In this document: piece after piece, positions 33,568 to 41,115 of the stretch
Layout of the letters: each line of letters begins with the position of its first letter
How positions within the stretch are numbered: position 1 is the first letter of the stretch
Source: Bradyrhizobium cajani
GTDB lineage: Bacteria > Pseudomonadota > Alphaproteobacteria > Rhizobiales > Xanthobacteraceae
Assembly: GCF_009759665.1 (NCBI RefSeq)
Contig: NZ_WQNE01000048.1
Coordinates: 1-44,481 of the forward strand
Reading direction: 5' to 3'
Length of the DNA: 44,481 nt
Translations under genes and position numbers: made by a program
The notes under the pieces: generated by a model
What the model was told of the DNA's origin: nothing
Databases searched by the model: none
Seen by the model: only the letters and a program-made list of their open reading frames with translations

Positions 33568-33628
33568 CCTCGCAATATGGTGCCATTTGGAGAAACCCTC
33601 AACCGGCGCCTTTGCTTCATCATTAACC

Positions 33629-33649
33629 TGGGGTCACGGAATGACCCCA
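33629..33649. promoter_or_regulatory. Perfect palindrome upstream of the toxin-like operon
   Basis: TGGGGTCA and TGACCCCA are separated by 5 bases in the divergent gap with the lytic transglycosylase gene. A second GGTCA follows at 33652. It may be an operator for one or both genes. Confidence 0.5.
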
Positions 33650-33700
33650 TAGGTCATTGAGACTATTCACTTTTTAACGATTCACTAGCCACCGAGATCC

Positions 33701-34498
33701 ATGCCGAGAAAACGCAAACGCCTCCTCCCTCGCCTTCGCAGCGTCCGGCGGGGCGCCCGGTGGGCGCGGAAGACGTTCGCGCGAGCACCGCGGACACTCC
33801 GGATAGCAAGCGTCGCGACAATCCTGCTTGCGGCCATAGCCCTCCTCAACACCGCCTACCACGTCCTTCGCAAACCAACCGAACTCTTCGTCGTCATCGG
33901 CACCTCGCTCGACAAGGAGCCGGCCGAGACTTGGCGCCAATACGCCCCCCTCTTCCGTACCTACGCCACCGCAACAATCCCGCCCGAATTGCTGGCCGCG
34001 CTGGCGCAGGTCGAGAGTTCGGGCAATCCGGTGGCGCGGACCTATTGGCGCTGGCGATGGAGTTTCAATCCGCTGGCGATCTACCGGCCGGCCTCCAGCG
34101 CCGTCGGGCTCTTCCAGATGACCGATCCGGCCTTTGCAGAAGCTGCGCGGTTCTGCGTCCGTGGCAATGCGGTCACCGACATCGGCTGCGGCTTCACCAG
34201 CTTCTACATCCGCGCGATCCCAAGCCACGCCATCGAGCTGGCTTCGGTGTATCTGGATCGCCAGGTGGCCATGGTCCTCACGCTTGCGGGCGATGTGAAG
34301 GCGAGCGCGCAGCAGAAGCAGGATCTGACCGCCTTCATCCATCTCTGCGGCGCAGGTCCCGCCACAGCCTACGCGCGCCGCAAGTTCCAGATGCTGGCCG
34401 GCGAGCGCTGCGGCGATCATCTCGTCGCGGGCTATGTCGCCCGGGTCAACGCGATGAAGCGGCAGTTTCTGCGGCTTGCGGCGGACGACGGCGATTAG
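33701..34498 (+). CDS. Membrane-anchored lytic transglycosylase-like protein (SLT domain)
   Basis: A 265-residue protein. A basic N-terminus (residues 1-35) is followed by one membrane segment (about 36-54), so the rest faces the periplasm. The SLT-type lysozyme-like domain starts near residue 90. The catalytic glutamate is Glu105 in ALAQVESSGNP, and SAVGLFQMTDPAF is the second family motif. Activity would be cleavage of peptidoglycan glycan strands. The sequence AFIHLCGAGPATAYARR near residue 207 fits the third motif region. It starts at ATG 33701 and is divergent from the toxin-like operon. A damaged in-frame copy of its 3' half lies at 35983-36058. Confidence 0.82.
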   Translation: MPRKRKRLLPRLRSVRRGARWARKTFARAPRTLRIASVATILLAAIALLNTAYHVLRKPTELFVVIGTSLDKEPAETWRQYAPLFRTYATATIPPELLAALAQVESSGNPVARTYWRWRWSFNPLAIYRPASSAVGLFQMTDPAFAEAARFCVRGNAVTDIGCGFTSFYIRAIPSHAIELASVYLDRQVAMVLTLAGDVKASAQQKQDLTAFIHLCGAGPATAYARRKFQMLAGERCGDHLVAGYVARVNAMKRQFLRLAADDGD

Positions 34499-34549
34499 CT
34501 CGCAGGATGGTTGAGCGACGCGTCCGCCGTGGATTACAGTGGGATTACA

Positions 34550-34598
34550 GTGACAGTGCAGTTAACTCTGCACCATTTTGAATTGAATGCACTGTCAC
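34550..34598. repeat. 11-bp inverted repeat between the transglycosylase and small secreted protein genes
   Basis: GTGACAGTGCA and TGCACTGTCAC are perfect arms with a 27-base loop; TAACTCTG also occurs twice within and beside it. It lies between two convergent genes and could terminate both, but lacks T tracts. Confidence 0.5.
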
Positions 34599-34630
34599 GT
34601 AACTCTGTTGTGTCCGTCAGTACTTGGACT

Positions 34631-34891
34631 TCAATACCCTGACTTTGTGCTCGAGCCGGTGGTTTGACCTGGAGCGTAATTCGACGCGCCGGGGCCGGTC
34701 CTCTTCGAGGCCTTCGAGGCCTTTTGCATCTTATGTCCAGGAGCGTAGCCGGAAGCGCCCGGCTGGCCTTTCTTGGAACCTGTTTGCTGCATCTCCTGAC
34801 CTGGCGCCTTGCTCGATACGCCCTGAGCAAACACGGCCGGTGCTGTAGCCATGACAACAGCAGCAGAGAGCGCGATGATCGTTGTTTTCAT
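34631..34891 (-). CDS. Small secreted protein with YAPG repeats
   Basis: An 86-residue exported protein. The signal peptide spans residues 1-22 (ending AVFA-Q). The mature part is hydrophilic and built of three related units: SSKAPGQEMQ, PGASGYAPGHKMQ and PGASNYAPGQTT, separated by Lys/Ser-rich linkers. No cysteines, domain or known family is apparent; similar short proteins occur in rhizobia. It has a perfect EcfG-type promoter 32-56 bases upstream, so it is likely made during general stress and stationary phase. A structural or cell-surface role is a guess. Confidence 0.75.
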   Translation of the reverse strand: MKTTIIALSAAVVMATAPAVFAQGVSSKAPGQEMQQTGSKKGQPGASGYAPGHKMQKASKASKRTGPGASNYAPGQTTGSSTKSGY

Positions 34892-34922
34892 GATGTCACT
34901 CCTCCCGAAAGCTCCTCAACGC

Positions 34923-34947
34923 AACGAATGGACCCAACGCCTGTTCC
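34923..34947 (-). promoter_or_regulatory. EcfG-type (general stress) promoter of the small secreted protein gene
   Basis: On the minus strand, GGAAC (34947-34943) and CGTT (34926-34923) are separated by exactly 16 bases, a perfect consensus match. It is 32 bases from the ATG at 34891. Confidence 0.75.
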
Positions 34948-35197
34948 TCTGAATGAATGCGCATGAGTGTGGGATCTCCCACCAGCGAGCGCCGGCAAGG
35001 GTGAGCCAACGGTTGGCCCGCAGGATGAGGCATGGAGCGACGCATCTACCGTAGCTCGGCGAGCAGCGCTTGATGTAGCGGAACTTATTCGACCTCCATT
35101 GCTTTGAAATGTACTGCCTCCGTTACGGGTGGGCAGTGAGAGTTAGTGCTGATGGCGTCAGGCGCGAGCTTTTAGCTCGTTAGGATGGGCAGAGCCC

Positions 35198-35278
35198 GTA
35201 GGATGGGCGGAGCGAAGCGATACCCATCGTTATCGCTCTGCGAAAAGACGGGTTTCGCAACAGATCAACCCATCCTAC
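35198..35278. repeat. REP-like palindrome, family C copy 2
   Basis: GTAGGATGGGCGGAGCGAAG at the left and CAACCCATCCTAC at the right, with inner arms around GCGATACCCATC and GACGGGTTTCGC. A partial extra left arm is at about 35181-35190. The stretch 34948-35402 contains no gene besides this. Confidence 0.75.
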
Positions 35279-35402
35279 GCGCTGCCGGTCCCCGGCAAAA
35301 TCTCACCACACGGCCGCCATGCAAGCGACAACCCACAATCGCGATTTCAGCGCAAACGCGGCGGAGGCTTGCGGCTTCAGCGATATTCAGGAGCCATCTG
35401 CA

Positions 35403-35978
35403 ATGTTGAGTGCGGTGGAACATAAGCCAACGGGAAAATCGGGCCGGCGCGGCGGGAAGAAGAAGGCCGGGCAACGGACCGGGGCCGGCGAGCAACACGC
35501 AGGTGCAGCCCATCAAGTGCCGGATGCCTCGGCGGAGATCAGCCAAAAGACCGAGCCAGAGAACAGGCAAGCGACCGAGCAAGAGACGAGCCGGGAGATC
35601 AGTACGCAGGTACCCTCGGCTGCAGCCTTGCCGGGCAAGGCTGCCGGGATGGAGATCGCCGCAAGCGCGCCCGTCGCATCGGTGGAAACCTTCCAGGCTG
35701 GCACGCAGGCGATTGCCGATGCCTATAGCGACTACACCAGGACGTCGCTTGAGCACGCCTGGACCTTCCTGGGAAAGCTCGCGGCGGCGCGCTCACCCGT
35801 CGAGGCCTTCGAGCTTCAGATGGAGTACGCGAAACAGGTGTGCGACTCGTTTGTCGCCGAATCCCAGAAGATCGCCGAGTTGCATGAACAACTGACCAGA
35901 CAAAGGGTCATGCATCTTGAGGGGTTCGTGGCCAGGCTCACCCAGACAACGCTCGAAATCCGCACGACACGTCACTAA
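35403..35978 (+). CDS. Phasin-like protein
   Basis: A 191-residue protein. Residues 1-95 are hydrophilic and low-complexity (Lys, Gly, Glu, Thr). The C-terminal 95 residues resemble the phasin family: FQAGTQAIADAYSDYTRTSL, GKLAAARSPVEAFELQMEYA, then a long helix ending HEQLTRQ. Phasins coat polyhydroxyalkanoate granules. The ATG at 35403 has AGGAG 10 bases upstream; the frame extends to 35319. The Lys-rich N-terminus might bind DNA or granules. No PHA genes lie nearby. A deleted copy of transglycosylase sequence starts five bases after its stop. Confidence 0.75.
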   Translation: MLSAVEHKPTGKSGRRGGKKKAGQRTGAGEQHAGAAHQVPDASAEISQKTEPENRQATEQETSREISTQVPSAAALPGKAAGMEIAASAPVASVETFQAGTQAIADAYSDYTRTSLEHAWTFLGKLAAARSPVEAFELQMEYAKQVCDSFVAESQKIAELHEQLTRQRVMHLEGFVARLTQTTLEIRTTRH

Positions 35979-35982
35979 CGAC

Positions 35983-36058
35983 AGATCCCGAGCCATGCCA
36001 TCGAGCTGGCATCGGTGAAACGGCAGTTTCTGCAGCTGGCGGCGAACGACGACAATTG
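35983..36058 (+). pseudogene. Remnant of a lytic transglycosylase gene with internal deletion
   Basis: Reads IPSHAIELASV joined in frame to KRQFLQLAANDDN and a stop. The two parts match residues encoded at 34218-34251 and at 34456-34498 of the transglycosylase gene with few mismatches, omitting about 200 bases between. It has no start codon and is bounded by the phasin-like gene and a REP-like repeat. It is a decayed duplicate or paralogue fragment. Confidence 0.8.
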
Positions 36059-36064
36059 AGGAGC

Positions 36065-36149
36065 GTAGCCCGGATGGAGCGAAGCGCAATCCGGGACCAG
36101 CGCAGTTTGAGGCAAGACCCCGGATTTCGCTTCGCTGCGTCCGGGCTAC
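36065..36149. repeat. REP-like palindrome, family B copy 1
   Basis: GTAGCCCGGATGGAGCGAAG at the left and its complement, CTTCGCTGCGTCCGGGCTAC, at the right; inner arms CAATCCGGG and CCCGGATTT. A second copy is at 40404-40486. Confidence 0.85.
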
Positions 36150-36287
36150 AGGCAGCGCCTCCGCTCCGCTCCCGAACCCGCCATAATTTTTCCTTTGCAC
36201 GCGCGTTGTGTCGGGCAGCGGCGAGACCTATCCTTTCCTTGATCGGACTGCCTCCCATTGACGCCCGACCGGATGGAGAGCGCATCG

Positions 36288-37271
36288 GTGCCTAAGACGA
36301 ACGACCCCAAACCTGATACCGCAAAGCCTGATACCCCTGATCATTCCAAGCCTGATGCCGCCAAGCCGGACGAGGCGCGCGCCGACGGCGGGCTGGCGCG
36401 GGCCTACGACCGGATCAAGAGCGCGGGGGAAGACCTTGCGCGGCTGGACCGGCTGGTTTCCGGAATGGAACGCGACAGCGAAGGCCAGCGGGCGTCCCAC
36501 GCAAGCGCCGGTGTCAAGGCAGCCGGGACTTCCGCAAACAAGGCCCCGACGCCGGATGCCGGTGTTTCGAATGCCGGGGTTCGCGATCAAGGCTTGAAGG
36601 GAGATCGGACCATGCTGCGCGCTTTGGTGGGCCTCGTGCTGGTGATCGGCCTGCTCGGCGCCGCCTTCGCTTCGCAATATCGCGATGAGGCCAAGTCAAT
36701 CAGCAAGTCGATCATGGCGCGATGGGCGCCGCCGGCCGCGAGCCAGCCCCCGCAAGCGTCCGCGGTGGAAGGCCCAGCGCCGCCGCCGGCCGTGCAGCTG
36801 GCTGCTGCGGATCAGCCGGCTCCGGTGCCCGCGCCGCAGGTCACCAAGGAAACGGACAGCGCTCCAGGAACCGGCGCCACAGCACCCGACCAATCATCGT
36901 CTGATCTTGCGCAATCGCTCAAGGCCATCACCAGCGAGCTTGCGAGCATCAATGGCAAGCTCGAGCAACTGAAAAGCCGCAACGAGCAGACCCTGCGCGA
37001 GCAGGCCGACACCATTCAACAGCTCAAGGCGGCGCAGGAGAAGGATGCGGCGGACAATGCGCGCCTCGCCGCGCAGGTCCAGGCGCTGCAAACGCAACTG
37101 ACTGCTTCATCCGCATCTGCAGCCGCTAAACCCGTCGTGCGCAGTGCGAACAACGAAGCTGCGCCAGCTCGGTCTCACGTCCCGGCGGCCGCACCCCGGC
37201 GGCCCAGGCCGCCGCCGCGAGGACCCTGGATGCCCCCGCCCTATATGGGCGACCCTTACGACGATTGGTGA
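36288..37271 (+). CDS. Single-pass membrane protein with coiled coil, function unknown
   Basis: About 327 residues from the GTG at 36288, which has GGAGAG 7 bases upstream; the in-frame TTG 36258 and ATG 36273 lack such a site. The N-terminal 110 residues are cytoplasmic, acidic and low-complexity, with repeated KPDT/KPDA units, then a helical segment. One membrane helix (ALVGLVLVIGLLGAAFASQY) follows, then a Pro/Ala-rich stretch. A coiled coil (about 80 residues, SSDLAQSLKAITSELASING onward) comes next, then a Pro/Arg-rich tail. The layout suggests a protein spanning from membrane to wall or scaffold. I recognise no family. Confidence 0.7.
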   Translation: MPKTNDPKPDTAKPDTPDHSKPDAAKPDEARADGGLARAYDRIKSAGEDLARLDRLVSGMERDSEGQRASHASAGVKAAGTSANKAPTPDAGVSNAGVRDQGLKGDRTMLRALVGLVLVIGLLGAAFASQYRDEAKSISKSIMARWAPPAASQPPQASAVEGPAPPPAVQLAAADQPAPVPAPQVTKETDSAPGTGATAPDQSSSDLAQSLKAITSELASINGKLEQLKSRNEQTLREQADTIQQLKAAQEKDAADNARLAAQVQALQTQLTASSASAAAKPVVRSANNEAAPARSHVPAAAPRRPRPPPRGPWMPPPYMGDPYDDW

Positions 37272-37305
37272 GTCCGCGGGGCGGATGGGGCGAAAACCGC
37301 GGACT
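37271..37305 (+). terminator. Possible hairpin terminator after the coiled-coil protein gene
   Basis: AGTCCGCGG and CCGCGGACT are perfect 9-bp arms with a 17-base loop; the first base is the last base of the stop codon. No T tract follows, so termination is uncertain. Confidence 0.45.
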
Positions 37306-37339
37306 GGAGGGCAAACCCCATTGAACATTCACAAACGAT

Positions 37340-37461
37340 CGTCATGTCCGGGCTTGTCCCGGGCATCCACGTTCTTCGTGCACGTGGCAAGGCGTGGATG
37401 GCCGGGACATAGGCGAGCGGAAGCGACGCCGTCCTTCGGACGGCTATGCCCGGCCATGACG
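37340..37461. repeat. REP-like palindrome, family D
   Basis: CGTCATGTCCGGGC and GCCCGGCCATGACG are the outer arms; inner parts include CCGGGCATCCACG with CGTGGATGGCCGGG, and a small stem around CGTCCTTCGGACG. It lies in the gene-free stretch 37272-37635. Confidence 0.75.
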
Positions 37462-37576
37462 CTGTGGAGACTGTCAGCGTCCCCAGCGCTCACCTCATAT
37501 GGATTGCCCTGCCGCGGACCGGGACTCGCAAACGGCTTGTTTCCCGGCTGTGGGTGATGCGGTTTGAAGCCCAGCT

Positions 37577-37615
37577 CGCAGGATGGGCGAGCGCGAGAGC
37601 TCAACCCATCCTGCG
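37577..37615. repeat. REP-like palindrome, family C short copy 3
   Basis: CGCAGGATGGG and CCCATCCTGCG with a 17-base loop, a compact relative of the copies at 32530 and 35198. It lies just beyond the stop of the minus-strand gene at 37636. Confidence 0.7.
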
Positions 37616-37635
37616 AACGAAGCTCTACGCCCGCC

Positions 37636-38142
37636 TCACCGTATCTCGTTCATCGACACCTTGGCGGCGATCCCGCTCAGCTCCGGCTCTTGCGGCTCGA
37701 GCACCTCAACGGAAGATGGGCCGACCGAGCCTTCCACCATTCTGCGCTTGACCTCTTCGCATGTCTTGCGGACGTCTTCGGTGAACAGCGCGCATTCTTC
37801 GATGCGCTTGAAGATCTTCCGTCCCTCTTCACGATACCCCGCCGCCGTTTCGCGCATGAAGGCAATCGCATCATGGACCTGGGCTGTCAGCGCCTCGCAT
37901 TTTTGCGCGGCGTCGATCAACTCGGCGCCCATGGCCTCGATCTCTTTTGCAGCGGACTCATAGTCGCGAATGACCGCCTCAGCGCTGAGCGCGCCGACGC
38001 GTGTCACGCCCGCGGTGTGCTCGACGTAATCAGGCAGAGCAATGGAAGCGATAGAGCTTCCGGAGCGGACCGACGCAATGTCCGCCTCAAGTTGGACCAG
38101 GTTCACTCCGTCCCGTCTGTGCAATTGTTCAACACTTGCCAT
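37636..38142 (-). CDS. Coiled-coil hypothetical protein
   Basis: A 168-residue soluble protein of unknown function. The start is firm: GGAGG lies 8 bases before the ATG at 38142. Residues about 55-135 are predicted long helices with heptad character (AKEIEAMGAELIDAAQKCEA onward), with cysteines at about residues 82, 112 and 122. The C-terminus is acidic and Pro/Glu-containing. No domain that I recognise is present. It stands alone, flanked on both sides by REP-like repeats; the stretch from 38143 to 38534 contains only repeats. Confidence 0.75.
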   Translation of the reverse strand: MASVEQLHRRDGVNLVQLEADIASVRSGSSIASIALPDYVEHTAGVTRVGALSAEAVIRDYESAAKEIEAMGAELIDAAQKCEALTAQVHDAIAFMRETAAGYREEGRKIFKRIEECALFTEDVRKTCEEVKRRMVEGSVGPSSVEVLEPQEPELSGIAAKVSMNEIR

Positions 38143-38359
38143 TGATTGATCCTCCCAATACGCCCCGGACCCCCAACAGCATTGGGTTTATTACGGGCAA
38201 AAATGCCATTCTAGCCCCGATCTGCCCTTGACAGTCTTGGGTTTGCCATTTTTCCCCGATCTCTGACGCCGCATGCAGCGATGGTCGACCTGCAAGCGCT
38301 CAACTTCTGGGAAGATCGTCAATTTGGCGCGAACGCGACCTGTCCGCCGGGACGTGCGC

Positions 38360-38470
38360 AGGGTGGGTTAGCCCTCAGATGCACGAAGCGCATCTGCTCG
38401 GCGTAACCCACCTCTTTCGTTTTCCCATTGATAGGCCCGTGGTGGGTTACGCCTTCGGCTAACCCACCCT
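38360..38470. repeat. Nested double palindrome (GTGGGTTA type)
   Basis: Outer arms AGGGTGGGTTAGCC and GGCTAACCCACCCT enclose inner arms GGCGTAACCCACC and GGTGGGTTACGCC, plus a small stem GATGC/GCATC near 38378. This could extrude a multi-arm structure. Confidence 0.75.
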
Positions 38471-38534
38471 ACAAGCTCGTCAGTTCGGCGTCCGTCGACG
38501 GCCGATCAGCACATGCCCGGAATGTGGTCGCTAT

Positions 38535-38816
38535 TCACCACCAGTACGGCCACCGCCAGCCCTCATAGAGGACATAGGAGGGCACCGGCGGCGGGGCGTA
38601 GGGATCGACCCGGTCGTCCTCGGGGCGATAACGATATCGCGGAACAATATTGTAGTCCCACGGCGTCGGCCTGAGCACGGGCGCCGTGACGATGAGCCTC
38701 TGCTGCGGTTCACGAACGACTTGCGCCTTCCGCGTCCGGGCTTCGGCACCTGACGTCCCAAGGCTGCACAGCACCAGGGCCGTTCCGAGCGCGCACGCGA
38801 CGGTCATTATTTTCAT
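38535..38816 (-). CDS. Small secreted hypothetical protein
   Basis: A 93-residue exported protein. The ATG at 38816 has AAGGAG 8 bases upstream; the frame extends to 38861. The signal peptide covers residues 1-26 (ending SGAEA). The mature part is basic, then Pro/Tyr/Arg/Trp-rich (WDYNIVPRYRYRPEDDRV, ending WRWPYWW). No known family. The aromatic-rich tail may pack at the membrane or bind the cell wall. It is a single gene with no visible regulatory motif. Confidence 0.7.
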   Translation of the reverse strand: MKIMTVACALGTALVLCSLGTSGAEARTRKAQVVREPQQRLIVTAPVLRPTPWDYNIVPRYRYRPEDDRVDPYAPPPVPSYVLYEGWRWPYWW

Positions 38817-38970
38817 GCGTTGGACTCCTTCGTTGGAAGAGTGCTCAAGGACGCAAAGCAACGCAAGCCCAATTCGCGCTCGGCTTGCTCGAATGACCGA
38901 TGTTGGCTGTGGCGCACTTTAGCCGCCGCCCGCACCAAAGCACACTGGTGACATCACCTCAGCGAGTCGT

Positions 38971-39354
38971 TCAGTCAATTCCCAGCAACGCAGCCAGCCG
39001 TTCGCGAACCTCGGTGCGCAGCATGTCCGGCGCCCGTCCGGCAAGCGTGATCGGTCGTTTCTCCCAGGAGATGCTCCGAGGTTGGTCTGCGAGCACGACG
39101 CCGCGGACGCTCGCACCTTCAGGCAGCGCAGCCTCGAACGGATAGCCGCGCACACGACTGGTGATTGGACAGATCACGCAAAGGCCGGCGACTGCATTGT
39201 AGCTGCGCGGCGACACGACCATGACCGGTCGTCGCCGGCCGCTTTGTTCGTGGCCGACCGTGGGGTCCAGATCGATCCAGATGACGTCCCCGGCGTCCGG
39301 ACAATAGTCACCAGACTTCGTTGCCAACAGCCGGTCCCCAATCGATCTCGTCAT
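38971..39354 (-). CDS. MazF family endoribonuclease toxin
   Basis: A 127-residue toxin of the MazF/PemK group that cleaves mRNA at short motifs. The diagnostic N-terminal region is PDAGDVIWIDLDPTVGHEQS, followed by GRRRPVMVVSPRSYN, and CPITSRVRGYPFEAALPEG. The C-terminus ISWEKRPITLAGRAPDMLRT matches the family helix. The ATG at 39354 makes it overlap the antitoxin end by 47 bases; a TTG near 39327 would shorten the overlap. All family segments look intact, while its antitoxin gene is frameshifted at the start. If the antitoxin is not made, this toxin should be inactive, poorly expressed or neutralised by another antitoxin. Confidence 0.88.
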   Translation of the reverse strand: MTRSIGDRLLATKSGDYCPDAGDVIWIDLDPTVGHEQSGRRRPVMVVSPRSYNAVAGLCVICPITSRVRGYPFEAALPEGASVRGVVLADQPRSISWEKRPITLAGRAPDMLRTEVRERLAALLGID

Positions 39355-39548
39355 GACGGTTGGCCGGCGTGATCCCGGCAACCAGATCGTCGAGCGCATA
39401 ACGGCGTTTGCGCCGCTGCGTCCGCGCGATCTCGATGACCAGCTTGCCGTCGCTCACGGTCATCTCCGCGGCTCTTCCGTCACGGGCACCGATTTCATCG
39501 GCGAACGCCTTCGGCACGCGCAGCGCGAGGCTGTTTCCCCACTTCCAT
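39308..39548 (-). pseudogene. MazE-like antitoxin gene, start region frameshifted
   Basis: An AbrB/MazE-type antitoxin frame. In frame with the body (VPKAFADEIGARDG onward) the upstream codons read KWGNSLALR, the usual start of the family's DNA-binding strand, but no ATG, GTG or TTG precedes them. A ribosome site (GGAGG at 39555-39559) and an ATG at 39548 sit in the +1-shifted frame. That ATG leads to a 17-residue peptide only. The expected spacing suggests an 8-base deletion in the first codons. Translation could restart at GTG 39517, giving 69 residues without the first strand. Sequencing error would also explain it. Confidence 0.75.
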
Positions 39549-39647
39549 CCTCGACCTCCGATCGAAGTAGATACAATGTAGACACATCCTCGACGTTAAT
39601 CAGGGGAAGGTATCGCTCAGCTGCTGGCCCCCTCCCACCATGCGCCC

Positions 39648-40277
39648 CTACTCCCGCGCGCGGCGTACCGCCTCCTCCAGCTTCATCCTTTGCTTGTCCC
39701 ACCGAGCCTGCTCCGCCTCCGCCCGTTCATCGATCGCCGTCCGCTCGGTTTCGATCTCCTCCGCCCGCGCCTCGTGCGCGCGCCTCGCCTTGTCCAGCGC
39801 CGCCTGCGCGCTCGCGACCGCTCTGTCGCGGCGCGCGCGCTCCTTGGCGCGTGCGGCCTCGTCTTTCCGCCGCTCGGCTTCGCGCCGCCGCTCTTCCTTC
39901 TCGAACGCCGCCGCGGCCTTGCGGGCCTGTTGATCGTCGGTCTTGCGGGGTGGTTTCTTTGCGGTCTTGGCTGGACGCTTCTTGGACTTACGTTTCGGCC
40001 TGGCTTCGCCATCGGCGAGATCGGTCGGCAGCCCGGCGCTTTCGGTGAACGGGCCGTCCGAGCCCACGGGACGCCGGAGCACGACGCCGGGGCTGGCCAT
40101 GGTCGCAGCGACGATGTCGGGGTCGTCGGTCTCCTTGGCAGCGCCTTGATGGAACAGATTGGAGCTGGCGCCCCAGGCCTCCAGCGCCGCCTTCATCGAG
40201 GGCGCGGCGACCGCCTGGTCGTAGAAGCCGAGCGAGGTCTGGTAGGTCTTCAGTTTTCTTTGCAGTTTCTTTGGCAT
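39648..40277 (-). CDS. Coiled-coil hypothetical protein with basic linker
   Basis: A 209-residue protein, starting at ATG 40277 (frame extends to 40337). The N-terminal 90 residues are folded-looking, with TYQTSLGFYDQAVAAPSMKA and a conserved-looking ALEAWGASSNLFHQG. A Lys/Arg-rich linker (RPKRKSKKRPAKTAKKPPRK) follows, then about 95 residues of highly charged helix resembling TolA-like coiled coil. Proteins with this N-terminus occur in Bradyrhizobium as cell-envelope-biogenesis hypotheticals; the function is unknown. No membrane segment is seen, so it is cytoplasmic or nucleoid-associated by its charge. Confidence 0.7.
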   Translation of the reverse strand: MPKKLQRKLKTYQTSLGFYDQAVAAPSMKAALEAWGASSNLFHQGAAKETDDPDIVAATMASPGVVLRRPVGSDGPFTESAGLPTDLADGEARPKRKSKKRPAKTAKKPPRKTDDQQARKAAAAFEKEERRREAERRKDEAARAKERARRDRAVASAQAALDKARRAHEARAEEIETERTAIDERAEAEQARWDKQRMKLEEAVRRARE

Positions 40278-40403
40278 CTCGCCCCGCGGCCACGCGACGC
40301 GCAAGCTCTCCCCGTCGCACCGGCGCCACCCTGCCAATGTGCCCCTGTTTTGCCCGACGAGTCAAACTCTTTTCGGTATCGCCGAAGTCAACCCGGAGCG
40401 AAC

Positions 40404-40486
40404 GTAGCCCGGATGGAGCGAAGCGCAATCCGGGAATCGCGCGGCGAGGACCTGTCCCGGACTACGCTTCGCTCCGTCCAGGCTAC
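40404..40486. repeat. REP-like palindrome, family B copy 2
   Basis: The left 30 bases are identical to those of the copy at 36065; the right arm CTTCGCTCCGTCCAGGCTAC is a near complement. It lies in the gap between two minus-strand genes. Confidence 0.85.
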
Positions 40487-40578
40487 GCAAAATTTTCGGT
40501 ATCGCAGAATTTTGAAATCCCTAGGGATTTTTACTGTGCATGGGGTTGTTTTCGTCGTTTTGCTTTGACGCAACGCGA

Positions 40579-41115
40579 CTACGCCGCGTCGACATCCTCA
40601 GGCGCCGGCCCTGCCACCAGCCCGTCGAGGCTGACCATCAGCAGATCGGCGACGTGCAGGAGCTGGTAGAGCGGAATGTCCGCCTCGCCCAGCTCGGCCA
40701 GCGACACGAAGCCGGGCGCGACGCCGATGCGCTCGGCGAGCTGGGCTTCGGTGTAGCCGCGCATCTCGCGCGCAGCTCTGACCCGCGCGCCGATCGCCTG
40801 CCGGTGCCGGGACTGCTCGTCCGCGGTCATCATGACGGCCTGCTCGTCCGCGCTCGCATAGCCGTCAGTGAACGCGCTGCCGATCAGTCTCCCTTTGCGC
40901 CAGGCGACCTTGCAGGCCTTGCGCAGCCCGCTCTGGAAGATCAGCGTGAACTGCTCGGCGACCCAGAGCGACGAGTTCAGTTGCAGGCGAGCGCCGGTAC
41001 CTGAGACATCGCGGATCGTGCAGGGCACGCTGATGATGCTGCCGGTGCCGTTGTCGAACTCGACAATCCCGGTCCGCAACGTGTGATGCCTGACGGCGGC
41101 GCGGTGTTCGCTCAT
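40579..41115 (-). CDS. PilZ domain fused to XRE-type HTH
   Basis: A 178-residue protein with an unusual two-domain layout. The N-terminal PilZ domain (residues about 1-95) has the c-di-GMP signature: Arg5-X3-Arg9 and D36-X-S-X2-G41, with IGSAFTDG near its end. The C-terminal domain (about 105-170) is a Cro/XRE helix-turn-helix: IGARVRAAREMRGYTEAQLA and ERIGVAPGFVSLAELGEAD. This suggests a DNA-binding protein whose activity answers to c-di-GMP, but ligand binding and DNA targets are unproven. It starts at ATG 41115 and stands alone. Confidence 0.85.
   Translation of the reverse strand: MSEHRAAVRHHTLRTGIVEFDNGTGSIISVPCTIRDVSGTGARLQLNSSLWVAEQFTLIFQSGLRKACKVAWRKGRLIGSAFTDGYASADEQAVMMTADEQSRHRQAIGARVRAAREMRGYTEAQLAERIGVAPGFVSLAELGEADIPLYQLLHVADLLMVSLDGLVAGPAPEDVDAA

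Noticed and set aside
35079..35103. Possible EcfG promoter before the phasin-like gene
   Set aside because: GGAAC is present but the -10 position reads GCTT, and it lies about 300 bases from the start with a repeat between.
32530..40486. CRISPR-like array from the repeated blocks
   Set aside because: The repeats are palindromic, of several families and irregularly spaced, with no cas genes; they are REP-like elements.
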